Source of the DNA: a bacterium
Lineage (GTDB): Bacteria > Myxococcota_A > Bradymonadia > UBA7976 > UBA1532
Direction of reading: 5' to 3'
Length of the DNA: 64,000 nt
NCBI GenBank assembly: GCA_030427205.1
Contig: JAUHXC010000018.1
Coordinates: 1-64,000, forward strand
The notes beneath the pieces were generated by a model, which was given only the letters and a program-made list of their open reading frames with translations, did no database searches and was not told the origin of the DNA. This document shows positions 17,683-25,598 of this stretch, piece by piece. A program made the translations under genes and the position numbers. Each line of letters opens with the position of its first letter. Position 1 is the stretch's first letter.

Positions 17683-19869
17683 TCAGGGCAGGCCGGTGAA
17701 GCTCGCCTCGAGGCGGTAGCGCCCCGCCGCGTAGCCGAAGACACCGATATAGAACTGTCCCTGCCCCGACACCGTGCAGCTCTCGTTCACCGCGCCTTCG
17801 AGCCACGGTCGGCAGTCGAACTGCTCGGCCGTCGGCGGCTCGCCGCGGCGCACGTAGAGGTCGACGTCGGCGCTCAGCCCCGAGATGCCCGCGGTGAGCG
17901 CGCCTTCGGTGACCGTGTACGGGCCATACTGCTGCCACTGTTGCTTCTCGACGGCGCCGTCGAGCGCGATCATCTGCGGGGCCGGCTGGGGCTCGGCCGG
18001 CGGCGGCGCCTCGGCGGGCGGCGGCGTCCAGCGCAGCGACAGCTGGAAGGCGGTGGCCTGATAGCCGTAGACCGACACGTAGACCTCGGCGCCGCTGACC
18101 GCGCAGATCTCGGCGGTCTGGCCGCCGGCCCAGGGGCGGCAATCGAACTGCTCGGCGGTGGGCTGGGCCCCGGCGCGCACGTAGAGGTCGGCGTCGCCGT
18201 CGGCGTCGAGGGTCTGCAGGGTGGCTTCGAGCGGCCCCGATCCGACGACGAACGGCCCGAAGTGGCGCCACTCGCGGGTGCCGACCTGCCCCATCTCGGT
18301 GGCGCTCATCGGCTCGGGCGGCGGCGGCTCGGCGGGCACCGTCAGCGACTCTTCGAGCAGGGACTCGACGACGCTCCAGCGGATGCCGGTGCCCGCGCGC
18401 TCGACGTCCACCTGCACCGTGTAGTTCGACGTCGGCGCGAAGCCGCGGGTATAGGCGTAGACCCGGGTCTGACCCTCGGGCACCACCAACGTGCAAGTCT
18501 CCTCCGTGCCGGTCAGCACCGGGCGGCAGTCGTGGCGCGACAGCCACGGCCGACTGCCGAAGCGCACGTAGAGATCGGCGTCGCCGTCGCCCTTCATCTT
18601 CACGTGCACCCGCTCGCCGGCCACGACGTCCCAGCGGCCCACGTTGGACCACGCGTTGGCGGCGACCGCGCCGTTCACCGTCGCCAGCACGTCCCGTCGG
18701 CGGGCCACCTCGGTGTCCTGCTTCATCAGCGGCCGCCACAAGAAGTCGGGGTGGTTGCGCTTGCTGTCGCCGACCCACTCCCCGCCGATGATGCGCCCTT
18801 CGCCGTCGAGCTCGAGCACGTAGCTATAGCGATCGGTGCCGGTGTAGTCGTCGATCTCGTCGGCGAGGTGGGCGTCCTGCTCCTGGTGCGACTCGAAGAT
18901 GTAGCCCATCTCCATCTCGACGTGGTGGAAGCTCACCGCCGCGTCGTTGAAGCGGTAGGGGGCCATCGCCGGCGCGCCGACGAGGCCGTTGGCCGTCGCG
19001 GCGTCCACCTCTTCGCTGCGGGTGATGCGATAGCCGCGAATGGGCTGATTCCACACCTCGTAGTCGTAGGTCCGGTCTTCGACGATGGCCTCGCGGCGCA
19101 GCCCGAGCATGTTGGTGATGACGATGTGGAAGCTGCCGGCGTTCGTATCGGCGCAGGCCTTGTCGGCCTCGACCGGGCGGCCGAATTCGTCGTAGGTGAC
19201 CCCGCCCTCCCCCGTCGCGGTCTTGTCGCAGCGCAGGGCCATGACCTTCTGCGGCAGGCCCTCGTCGTACGACAGCGTCACGAGCGCCTTGATGTCGTTG
19301 ATGCGGAACTCGACGCCGTTGCGGGTCACCGGCTGGCGCGGCTCGTCTTCGACCACCGCCGCCGGACCCCAGGCGTGGCAGATGCCGAACCAGGTCTCGA
19401 TGCAGCGCCCGGCCGACTGCCCGCGCCGCTTCGAGCACTTCTCGCCCTTGGTCGCGTTGCACTCGCTGTCGGTCGTGCAGGGGGTCGCGTCGGGCAGGCT
19501 GTCGACGCCGTAGACCGCCGAGACCTGATCGGGCAGCCCCTCCAGGCCGAACGCGGCGGCGTACTTCTCCGACGGCGACATCGACATCGGGCCGGCCCAG
19601 CGGTCGTTGACGCTGTCTTTGTAGGTCGGCCAATAGCTGCCGGCCCACGGGATCCGCGTCGCCTCGCCCTCGAGCGGCAGCATGGCGAAGCGGGTCTCCA
19701 TCTGGTCGTCGAGCAGGATCTCGGGCCGATCGTCCTCACCCCAGGTGATGGGCGCCGGCGCGCCGCGGGTGGGCGTCGGCGCCTCCGCCGGCGCACAGGC
19801 CGATACGACGAGGGCGCAGAGCGCGACGCCGTAAAGCGCGAGGGGCAGCGGCAGGGTCATGCGGAACAT
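17683..19869 (-). CDS. Transglutaminase-elicitor domain lipoprotein with three PPC-like repeats
   Basis: Encodes 728 aa from ATG 19869 with GGAGAG upstream. The lipobox is VVSAC (Cys25). Residues about 60-395 match the transglutaminase elicitor family (PF16683, first known from the Phytophthora GP42 elicitor): YWPTYKDSVNDRW, the presumed catalytic Cys in GICHAWGPAA, NGVEFRINDIKAL, ITNMLG, VWNQPIRGY and HPDFLWRPL. Three PPC-like beta repeats follow (about 405-503, 525-620 and 630-725), each with DADLYVRxGxxP and a paired-Cys DCRPW...C motif. Predicted role: a surface transglutaminase that cross-links protein glutamine to amines, with the repeats aiding anchoring or substrate contact. The family assignment is strong; the activity is inferred. 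The upstream 1 kb holds the structured repeat array. Confidence 0.9.
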   Translation of the reverse strand: MFRMTLPLPLALYGVALCALVVSACAPAEAPTPTRGAPAPITWGEDDRPEILLDDQMETRFAMLPLEGEATRIPWAGSYWPTYKDSVNDRWAGPMSMSPSEKYAAAFGLEGLPDQVSAVYGVDSLPDATPCTTDSECNATKGEKCSKRRGQSAGRCIETWFGICHAWGPAAVVEDEPRQPVTRNGVEFRINDIKALVTLSYDEGLPQKVMALRCDKTATGEGGVTYDEFGRPVEADKACADTNAGSFHIVITNMLGLRREAIVEDRTYDYEVWNQPIRGYRITRSEEVDAATANGLVGAPAMAPYRFNDAAVSFHHVEMEMGYIFESHQEQDAHLADEIDDYTGTDRYSYVLELDGEGRIIGGEWVGDSKRNHPDFLWRPLMKQDTEVARRRDVLATVNGAVAANAWSNVGRWDVVAGERVHVKMKGDGDADLYVRFGSRPWLSRHDCRPVLTGTEETCTLVVPEGQTRVYAYTRGFAPTSNYTVQVDVERAGTGIRWSVVESLLEESLTVPAEPPPPEPMSATEMGQVGTREWRHFGPFVVGSGPLEATLQTLDADGDADLYVRAGAQPTAEQFDCRPWAGGQTAEICAVSGAEVYVSVYGYQATAFQLSLRWTPPPAEAPPPAEPQPAPQMIALDGAVEKQQWQQYGPYTVTEGALTAGISGLSADVDLYVRRGEPPTAEQFDCRPWLEGAVNESCTVSGQGQFYIGVFGYAAGRYRLEASFTGLP

Positions 19870-19989
19870 GGTCTCTCCGAAATCATGCACCAGAAGCGGA
19901 AAGATGCACCGAGACCATATCTCAATCGAGGGGTTTGGCGGGAGTCGTCCGGCGCACGGCCGGGCGCCGCGCCAGACAAGAAGAGAGAG

Positions 19990-20459
19990 TCGGGCCCCGA
20001 GACCTCGGCGCTTGCGCACGGTGAGGTCGCCGTCGAGCACCCCCGGATGGGCCCGACGGCGAACGCCAAGACCTCGGGGCCCGAGAGGATGCGTGACCGG
20101 AGCCTTGCGCACGGTGAGTGCACCGTCGGCCCCCCGGTGGGCCGCCGATGCAGCCCCGGTCACGCGATCGAGCGGCGGCCGGAGCCGCCATGTAGAGAGC
20201 GCGACCGGGACCTTGCGCACGGTGAGTTGCACCGTCGGTCCCCCGGTGGACCGCCGATGCGGTCCCGGTCGCGCGATCGAGCGGCGGCAGAGCCGCCATG
20301 AAATGAGCGTGGCCGGGACCTTGCGCACGGTGAGTTGCACCGTCGGTCCCCCGGTGGACCGCCGATGCGGTCCCGGCCACGCGTTCACGGGGCGGGTAGA
20401 CCCGCCGAAAAGGGCGATCGGAGCCGGGGTTGCGCACGGTGAGGTCCGGCCCCGATCGC
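19990..20459. repeat. Array of five structured repeats with constant core and covarying arms
   Basis: The 14-nt core TTGCGCACGGTGAG occurs at 20012, 20105, 20213, 20321 and 20430 (spacing 93, 108, 108, 109). Each core lies inside a long inverted repeat whose arms differ between units but stay complementary: 19990-20001/20073-20084, 20091-20100/20156-20165, 20199-20212/20261-20274, 20307-20320/20369-20382 and 20414-20427/20446-20459 (13 of 14 pairs). Units 2-4 also hold ACGGTG...CACCGT; in units 3 and 4 this is followed by CGGTCC...GGACCG. Linker hairpins separate units 2-5 (GGCGGC/GCCGCC twice, then GGCGGG/CCCGCC). Pairs change together, such as C-G to T-A and A-T to G-C, which supports a folded RNA or single-stranded DNA. 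The transcribed strand is not known. No integrase, reverse transcriptase or cas gene is nearby. Confidence 0.85.
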
Positions 20460-20639
20460 ATGAATCGTCTGCCCGCTCAGCGCCTCGGCGGCGCCGGGCC
20501 GCCGGATCCCGTGGACGGCCATGCGCGACGCGGTGAGCGCGGTCGCGGTGGCGTCGTTCACTGCGGGGTCACTCCTGACAGTCGGCTGCGGACGGCGCAA
20601 CCCGTGAGCAACGACCGTGCCACCCCGACGCAGCGCGTC

Positions 20640-20720
20640 AAAATCGCACGCAGCCGTTGTATTTTCATGAATAAGCCGACAAAAGCGTCTATTTCCGACA
20701 AATATGTCGGACAAAAGCGT
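20640..20720 (+). promoter_or_regulatory. AT-rich control region with a dyad upstream of a lipoprotein gene
   Basis: This stretch is strikingly AT-rich for the window. It contains a perfect dyad TCCGACA-AATA-TGTCGGA (20694-20711) and two copies of GACAAAAGCGT, one ending just before and one just after the dyad. The layout suggests a transcription-factor operator plus promoter for the gene starting at 20888, but no -35/-10 pair is clear. Confidence 0.45.
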
Positions 20721-20887
20721 GCCAGCGGCCTCGGGAAGCGGTGACAACCGTGCAACGCGCCGGAGCGGCCAGAGCGGCCGTACGACGCCGGCCCGCAGGA
20801 CGTGGGAGGCGGACCGCCACCGCGCAGCGCGATCGAGATCCGCGTCCGACGCTGGACACCTCTGGCCGGATCGGGCAGACGGAGGAC

Positions 20888-21952
20888 ATGCGATACACCG
20901 ACCTCAGCCTCCGCGCCCTCGCCCTGCTCGTCACCTGCGTGCTCACGGCGGCATGCGACGATGACGATCGGGCGCCCGACGCCGCCGCGGCCGACGCGAT
21001 GAGCGACATCACACCGTCCGACGCCGCGGCCGACGCAGCCGCGGCCGACGCAGCCTCGGCCGATGATGCAGCATCCGCCGACGCAGCGCCGGCCGACGCG
21101 GCGCCCGCGGACGCAGCGCTCGCCGACGAGCTGCCCGCGACCGACTACTGCGAACGGGCCGTCGACGTCTTCTGCCCCTACTACGTGCGCTGCGGGCGCA
21201 TGGCGGTGCCCGACGAGGCGACGTGCCGCGCGGTGTTCGTCGAGAGCTGCAACGCCAAGTACGAGCCGACCTATGCGGCGCACGCCCGCGCCGGCGAACT
21301 CGTCTTGTCACGGGCCGGCCTCGACGCCTGCGCGGCGCATCTGGCCCAGGTCGACTGCGGCGCGCACAACTTCGACCTCGACGGCCCGTGCGGCGCCATC
21401 TGGCCCGGCCAGGTCGCCGCCGGCGGCACCTGTGGACCGGGCATCGGCAGCTTCGTCTGCGGCGCGGGCACCGACTGTCGGTTGAGCGTCGAGACCTTCT
21501 GCGGCACCTGCGATCCGGCGGCAGCGGCCGGGCAAGCCTGCGGCGACGACGTGCGCTGCCACTCGAGCGCCGAGTGCCGCGACGGCGTCTGCGTGGCGCG
21601 GCCCACCGCCGGCGAGGCGTGCCCCGAGGCGGGTCCGCGCTGCGCGACGGGCACGACGTGCCGCGAGGGCGTCTGCGCCATCCGGCCGTGGGCCGGGCCG
21701 GGCGAGGCGTGCGGACAAGCGGCCCGCTGCCGCTACAAGAGCGACTGCATCGGCGGGGTGTGCGTCGAGGGCGCGCTGCTCGGGGCGCCGTGCGGGGCGC
21801 AGCAGCCCTGCGCGACGGGCTGGTGCGACGGCGAGACGTGCGCGGCGCCCAAGGTCGCCGGCACGGTCTGCGCGGCCGGCGCCGAGTGCGTCAGCGGCGG
21901 CTGCGTCGACGGCGTCTGCATCGACGATCGGGGGCCCTGCTTCCTCGAGTGA
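20888..21952 (+). CDS. Cys-rich lipoprotein with Ala-Asp tether
   Basis: Encodes 354 aa. The ATG at 20888 has GGAGG at 20881-20885. The lipobox is LTAAC (Cys23), followed by Asp residues and a tether of Asp-Ala repeats (about residues 28-78). A conserved-looking first domain with CPYYVRCGRMAV and CxxxFVESC follows. The C-terminal half has repeated short Cys modules (GxxCxxxxCxxGxxC), like other bacterial surface lipoproteins of this type. No enzymatic motif. Its 3' end faces the CotH-lectin gene with only 6 nt between stops. Function unknown; predicted envelope-anchored. Confidence 0.8.
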   Translation: MRYTDLSLRALALLVTCVLTAACDDDDRAPDAAAADAMSDITPSDAAADAAAADAASADDAASADAAPADAAPADAALADELPATDYCERAVDVFCPYYVRCGRMAVPDEATCRAVFVESCNAKYEPTYAAHARAGELVLSRAGLDACAAHLAQVDCGAHNFDLDGPCGAIWPGQVAAGGTCGPGIGSFVCGAGTDCRLSVETFCGTCDPAAAAGQACGDDVRCHSSAECRDGVCVARPTAGEACPEAGPRCATGTTCREGVCAIRPWAGPGEACGQAARCRYKSDCIGGVCVEGALLGAPCGAQQPCATGWCDGETCAAPKVAGTVCAAGAECVSGGCVDGVCIDDRGPCFLE

Positions 21953-21958
21953 ACCGGC

Positions 21959-24900
21959 TCAGGGCGCGGGCACACAGCGCCCGACGGCCGGATCGTCATC
22001 GTCGCAGTCGCCGTCGCACCGCCCGACGCCGTCGCCGTCGGTGTCCGCGTCGGGCGCGCACGGCGCCTCGCAGATGAAGCCGCGGGCGACCGTGCAGGGC
22101 AAGTCGTTCCAGATGGGATCGGCGGCCCGGATGTGGGCGCAGTCTTCGTTGTTGTTGTAGTCGTTGGGCTCGCTGGGCGCCCACGGGGCGTCGGGGCTCA
22201 CCTCGCGGCCATCGACCCAGCGGAAGGTGCCCTCGGCGGCGATGTCGTCGAGGCCGATCCAATACTCGATGCGGTTGAGCGCCCGGGCCCGATCGGCGAC
22301 CGTCCGGGCTTCGCCGCCGTCGGCGAGCACCGCGAGATCGAGCCCCATGTCGACGCACGCCTGCCGCGCGTCGGCGTAGGGCAGCTGGCTGCGACAGGCC
22401 AGGTAGCGGTGGGCGCCGAAGTCGATCGGATCGCAGCGGATGCAGCCCTCGCCGTCGTCGACCTCGCCGTTGCAGTCCTGGTCGACGCCGTCGTTGCACA
22501 CGTCGAAGAACCCGGGGGCCCGGCTCGGGTCGCCGTCGTCGCAGTCCTGCCCGCAAGCGGTGCTGCCGTCGCCGTCGCCGTCGGTGGCCGGATCGCACAG
22601 CTCTTCGCAGATGATGCCCTGGCGCCGGTCGCAGGGCAGGTCGTTCCAGCGCCCGTTGCGGGCCCAGATGTGGGCGCAGTCCTCGTTGCCGGCGTTGTTC
22701 GGCTCGCCGTCGTTCCAGTTGGACCACGGGCGCTCGACGCCATCGGGCCAGGCGAAGGTCCCCTCCTCTTCCAGGTCGTCGAGGCCGATCCAGTAGTCCT
22801 GGTTGCGGATCTGCAGCGCCCGCTGGGTGATGATCTGCGCCTCGCGCGGCCCGTCGGGGATCCACCCCTCGGCGCCGTGCTCCCGGCAGCGCTCGACGGC
22901 GTCGACGTACGGCCGCGGCGTGGTACAGACCAGATAGCGCCGCCCGTCGTGCAAGAACTCTTCGCAGTCGGGGCACTCGGGCGAGTCATCGGCGTAGCCG
23001 TTGCAGTCCTGGTCGATGAAGTCGCCGCAGATCTCGGGCGCGCCGGGGTACGTCAGCGGATCGTCCGGGTTGCAGTCGCGATCGCAGATGAACCCGTCGC
23101 CGTCGGGGTCGGGGTTCTCGGCGGTGAGGCAGTCGACCAACCCGCCGACGTCTTCCCGACGGCGGATCAGGAACGCGATGGTGTCCTCGACAGCCCGATC
23201 GATGCCGGCGAGGTCGTAGGCCTTGCGCGGGTCGGCGTCGGCCTCTTCGCGGTGGCTGAGCGCGACGGCCTCGATCTGCGGCACGAGCGCGAGGCCGTCG
23301 AGGGTGTCGACGAGCTGCAGCAGCGTCGCGTCGAACGCTTCGAGGCACTCGACCGAGGCCCGGCAGCGCTCGAGCAGCAGCCCGCGGCCGTCGCGGATGG
23401 CCAGGTGACGGGCGAACGTCTGATCGGTGCCCCACGGGATGAGGCGCATCACGTTCTGGTCGTCGAAGTGCAGGTAGTAGTTATTGCGGGTCGGGGCGTA
23501 GCCGTCCCAGTGGCCGATGTAGATCTCGGTGACCATCATCGCCAGGGCGTTCGGCCAGTCGATGAGCTCCTGGCTGGCGGCATGGAACTCGGGGGGCTCG
23601 ACGGCGTGCATCAGCGCGATGATCGCCTCGAGCTCGGCCGTATCGGCGTCGCCCTCGTCGCGGTCGAAGCGCCCGACGTGATCGGGGAAGAGGTCGGCGC
23701 CATAGGCCCCCTCGTAGAGGTTCTCCGTGCCGCTGAAATGGCGGTCGAGCAGCTCGTCTTCGAGGGCCTCGATGTTCGAGTAGAGCCCGTAGGCTTCGCC
23801 GTTGACGGTCACCCAGGCGTAGCCCACCCGGGGCGCGACGACGCCCATCGCCCGGAAGATGGTGTAGGCGGTCCACTCGTGGATCATCGAGCGGTCCTGC
23901 ACCATGTTGTTCAGCGTCAGCCGGCGCTGGCCCAGCAGCTGAGCGTCGTCGCTCTCCCAGTCGATCTGCACCTTGAAGGCCGACTTGCGGTCGAGCGTGC
24001 GGAACGAGCCGGCGCGCCCCTTCAGCCGGAAACCCACCGGCATCGGCTCGCCCTCTTCGTAGCGCATCGTCGCCGAGACGTACTCCCGCGGGGCGTCGCC
24101 GAGCCGCTCGAGATTCTCGGGGCTCACCTCGAAGTCGAGGCGGATGACGTTCATCGGGTCGAAGAGCTCGCCCGATGGCTCGACGAGCGCCCGGTTGGGC
24201 TCGCCGCGGGTCGGCGCCGTCCGGCCCCAGGGCCCCTCGCCGTCGGGCAGGCGGCCCCAGGTGTAGGCGGCGGGCAGCCGCGGCATCTCGACCCGGTCGA
24301 CCGCGCGGCCCGTCGGATCGAGCAGCGTGACCCCATCGGCCCCGCAGGCGATGCCGAAGGTGAAGCCGGCCGCGTCCTCGGTCTGCCGCCGCACGTCGGC
24401 GAGGGCGCCGCGCTCGATGACGATGCCGTCGAGGCGATGTCCGCGCTCGGGGTCCTCGGCGTCGTCGGTCACCCGCCATCCGCTCAAGTCGACCGGCAAC
24501 GGGCCCACATTGGCCAGCTCGATGAACTCGCGGCCGTGGCAGTCGACCTCGTTGAGGCGGATATCGGGCGGCGGCAGCGCCTCGTTGGGCGAGCCGGGCG
24601 TCGGCCGGGTCGGACCCCACGCGCCCTCGACGTCGGGCAGTCGGCCCCAGCTCGCCCCCTGCACCGGCTCTTCGAGGCGCACCAGCGCGCCGATGGTCCG
24701 ATCGGGGGCCATGAGGTAGAGCGTATCGCCGCAGCCGATGCCGAACGGCAGGTCGAGCATCAGCATCAGCGTATTGGCCTCGACGTCGGCGTCGGGCAGC
24801 GGCGCGCCGCGCAGCGGATCCACGGGATCGTCGGTGATCTGCCAGCCGGCGGTGCGGCCGGCGGAGACGACGGCGATCTCGACGAACTCGAGGTCGCGAC

Positions 24901-25258
24901 ACCCGACTTCATTGAGGATCAGCCCGGCGCTCTGCGGAGGCTCGGCGTCGGGCAGCGCGTCGGGCGCATGCGCCGCGTCCGGATCGACCGCGGCGTCCGG
25001 CGCGGGCGCGGCCATGTCGGGTGACGCCATATCGGGCTCGGCGGCCCCGTCGAGCCCGACCTCGGCGTCGACCGCCGCCTGATCCGGCGCCGCGTCGAAC
25101 GCCTCGCCGGCATCGGGCCCGTCGGCCGCGTCGACCGTCCGCGCCGCATCGGGTACGACGGCGAGATCGAGTGTGGGCGCCGTGCCCGGCTCAGCCGGGT
25201 CGCACGCCGCGAGGCCGGCGCTGAGGAGGCCGATCAAAGACAGTCGAAAGAGGCGCAT
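21959..25258 (-). CDS. Lipoprotein with lamin-tail, CotH kinase-like and two C-type lectin domains
   Basis: Encodes 1099 aa. The lipobox is LAAC (Cys19), followed by an Ala/Asp-rich tether (about 25-110). Two lamin-tail-like domains (LILNEVGCRDLEFVEI; IRLNEVDCHGREFIEL) occupy about 110-350. A CotH-type domain spans about 365-670, with the characteristic FRLKGRAGSF, KSAFKVQID, LNNMVQDRSMIHEW and LIPWGTDQTFAR. MopE-like Ca-binding motifs (DGDGFICDRDCNPDD, CNDGVDQDCNGEVDDGE) flank two C-type lectin domains at about 765-882 and 943-1064; both have YWIGLDD, the mannose-type EPN triplet and WNDLPC. CotH proteins are atypical protein kinases or invasins elsewhere; kinase activity here is unproven. 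Likely a surface adhesin that binds glycans. Confidence 0.9.
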   Translation of the reverse strand: MRLFRLSLIGLLSAGLAACDPAEPGTAPTLDLAVVPDAARTVDAADGPDAGEAFDAAPDQAAVDAEVGLDGAAEPDMASPDMAAPAPDAAVDPDAAHAPDALPDAEPPQSAGLILNEVGCRDLEFVEIAVVSAGRTAGWQITDDPVDPLRGAPLPDADVEANTLMLMLDLPFGIGCGDTLYLMAPDRTIGALVRLEEPVQGASWGRLPDVEGAWGPTRPTPGSPNEALPPPDIRLNEVDCHGREFIELANVGPLPVDLSGWRVTDDAEDPERGHRLDGIVIERGALADVRRQTEDAAGFTFGIACGADGVTLLDPTGRAVDRVEMPRLPAAYTWGRLPDGEGPWGRTAPTRGEPNRALVEPSGELFDPMNVIRLDFEVSPENLERLGDAPREYVSATMRYEEGEPMPVGFRLKGRAGSFRTLDRKSAFKVQIDWESDDAQLLGQRRLTLNNMVQDRSMIHEWTAYTIFRAMGVVAPRVGYAWVTVNGEAYGLYSNIEALEDELLDRHFSGTENLYEGAYGADLFPDHVGRFDRDEGDADTAELEAIIALMHAVEPPEFHAASQELIDWPNALAMMVTEIYIGHWDGYAPTRNNYYLHFDDQNVMRLIPWGTDQTFARHLAIRDGRGLLLERCRASVECLEAFDATLLQLVDTLDGLALVPQIEAVALSHREEADADPRKAYDLAGIDRAVEDTIAFLIRRREDVGGLVDCLTAENPDPDGDGFICDRDCNPDDPLTYPGAPEICGDFIDQDCNGYADDSPECPDCEEFLHDGRRYLVCTTPRPYVDAVERCREHGAEGWIPDGPREAQIITQRALQIRNQDYWIGLDDLEEEGTFAWPDGVERPWSNWNDGEPNNAGNEDCAHIWARNGRWNDLPCDRRQGIICEELCDPATDGDGDGSTACGQDCDDGDPSRAPGFFDVCNDGVDQDCNGEVDDGEGCIRCDPIDFGAHRYLACRSQLPYADARQACVDMGLDLAVLADGGEARTVADRARALNRIEYWIGLDDIAAEGTFRWVDGREVSPDAPWAPSEPNDYNNNEDCAHIRAADPIWNDLPCTVARGFICEAPCAPDADTDGDGVGRCDGDCDDDDPAVGRCVPAP

Positions 25259-25338
25259 CCCGTCCCCCGATGGATATCCGGAAACGGAAAGGTATCAGGA
25301 GCGTGACAGCCGTGGCCACTCGCAGCGCCAGCCGGCGA

Positions 25339-25542
25339 TCAACGGGGCCTGGCCGGGCGTCCGATCGTCGACGCGCGGTCGGCGCGCTCGACGGCGCACG
25401 CCGTCTCGCCGTCGCAGCAGGGGGCGATGTTGGTCTTGCAATGCAGACACTGCGCGTGGCCGTGAGCGTAGTCCATCGGCGTCGGGCGGCCGCACCAGTT
25501 GCAGAAGACATGACCGGCGAAGGGATGCGACGGGCGGGACAT
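25339..25542 (-). CDS. Small protein with two Cys pairs (zinc-ribbon-like)
   Basis: Encodes 67 aa. The ATG at 25542 has an excellent GGAGG site about 7 nt upstream. The first 45 residues contain CNWC, CLHC and CCDGETAC, an arrangement that can bind zinc in a ribbon or knuckle; the basic tail (RADRASTIGRPARPR) may be disordered. No family was recognised. It sits 56 nt downstream of the SRPBCC-epimerase gene on the same strand, so it is probably co-transcribed with it. Function unknown; a cytoplasmic metal-binding or nucleic-acid-binding role is a guess. Confidence 0.7.
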   Translation of the reverse strand: MSRPSHPFAGHVFCNWCGRPTPMDYAHGHAQCLHCKTNIAPCCDGETACAVERADRASTIGRPARPR

Positions 25543-25598
25543 GGCGGCCTCCGTGAGTGCCTCGCCGGTCTACCGCGTCGCCCGCCGCGCAGCAACCG

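Noticed and set aside
19990..20459. CRISPR array
   Set aside because: Units are about 108 nt with self-complementary arms around a core. There are no short identical repeats with unrelated spacers and no cas genes.
19990..20459. Integron attC cluster
   Set aside because: No GTTRRRY/RYYYAAC boxes, no gene cassettes between units and no integrase nearby.
19922..20536. Protein genes read through the array (repeated LTVRK or AHGELHRR peptides)
   Set aside because: The peptides repeat only because the DNA core repeats; the 109-nt last spacing breaks the frame, and stem changes follow base pairing rather than codon logic.
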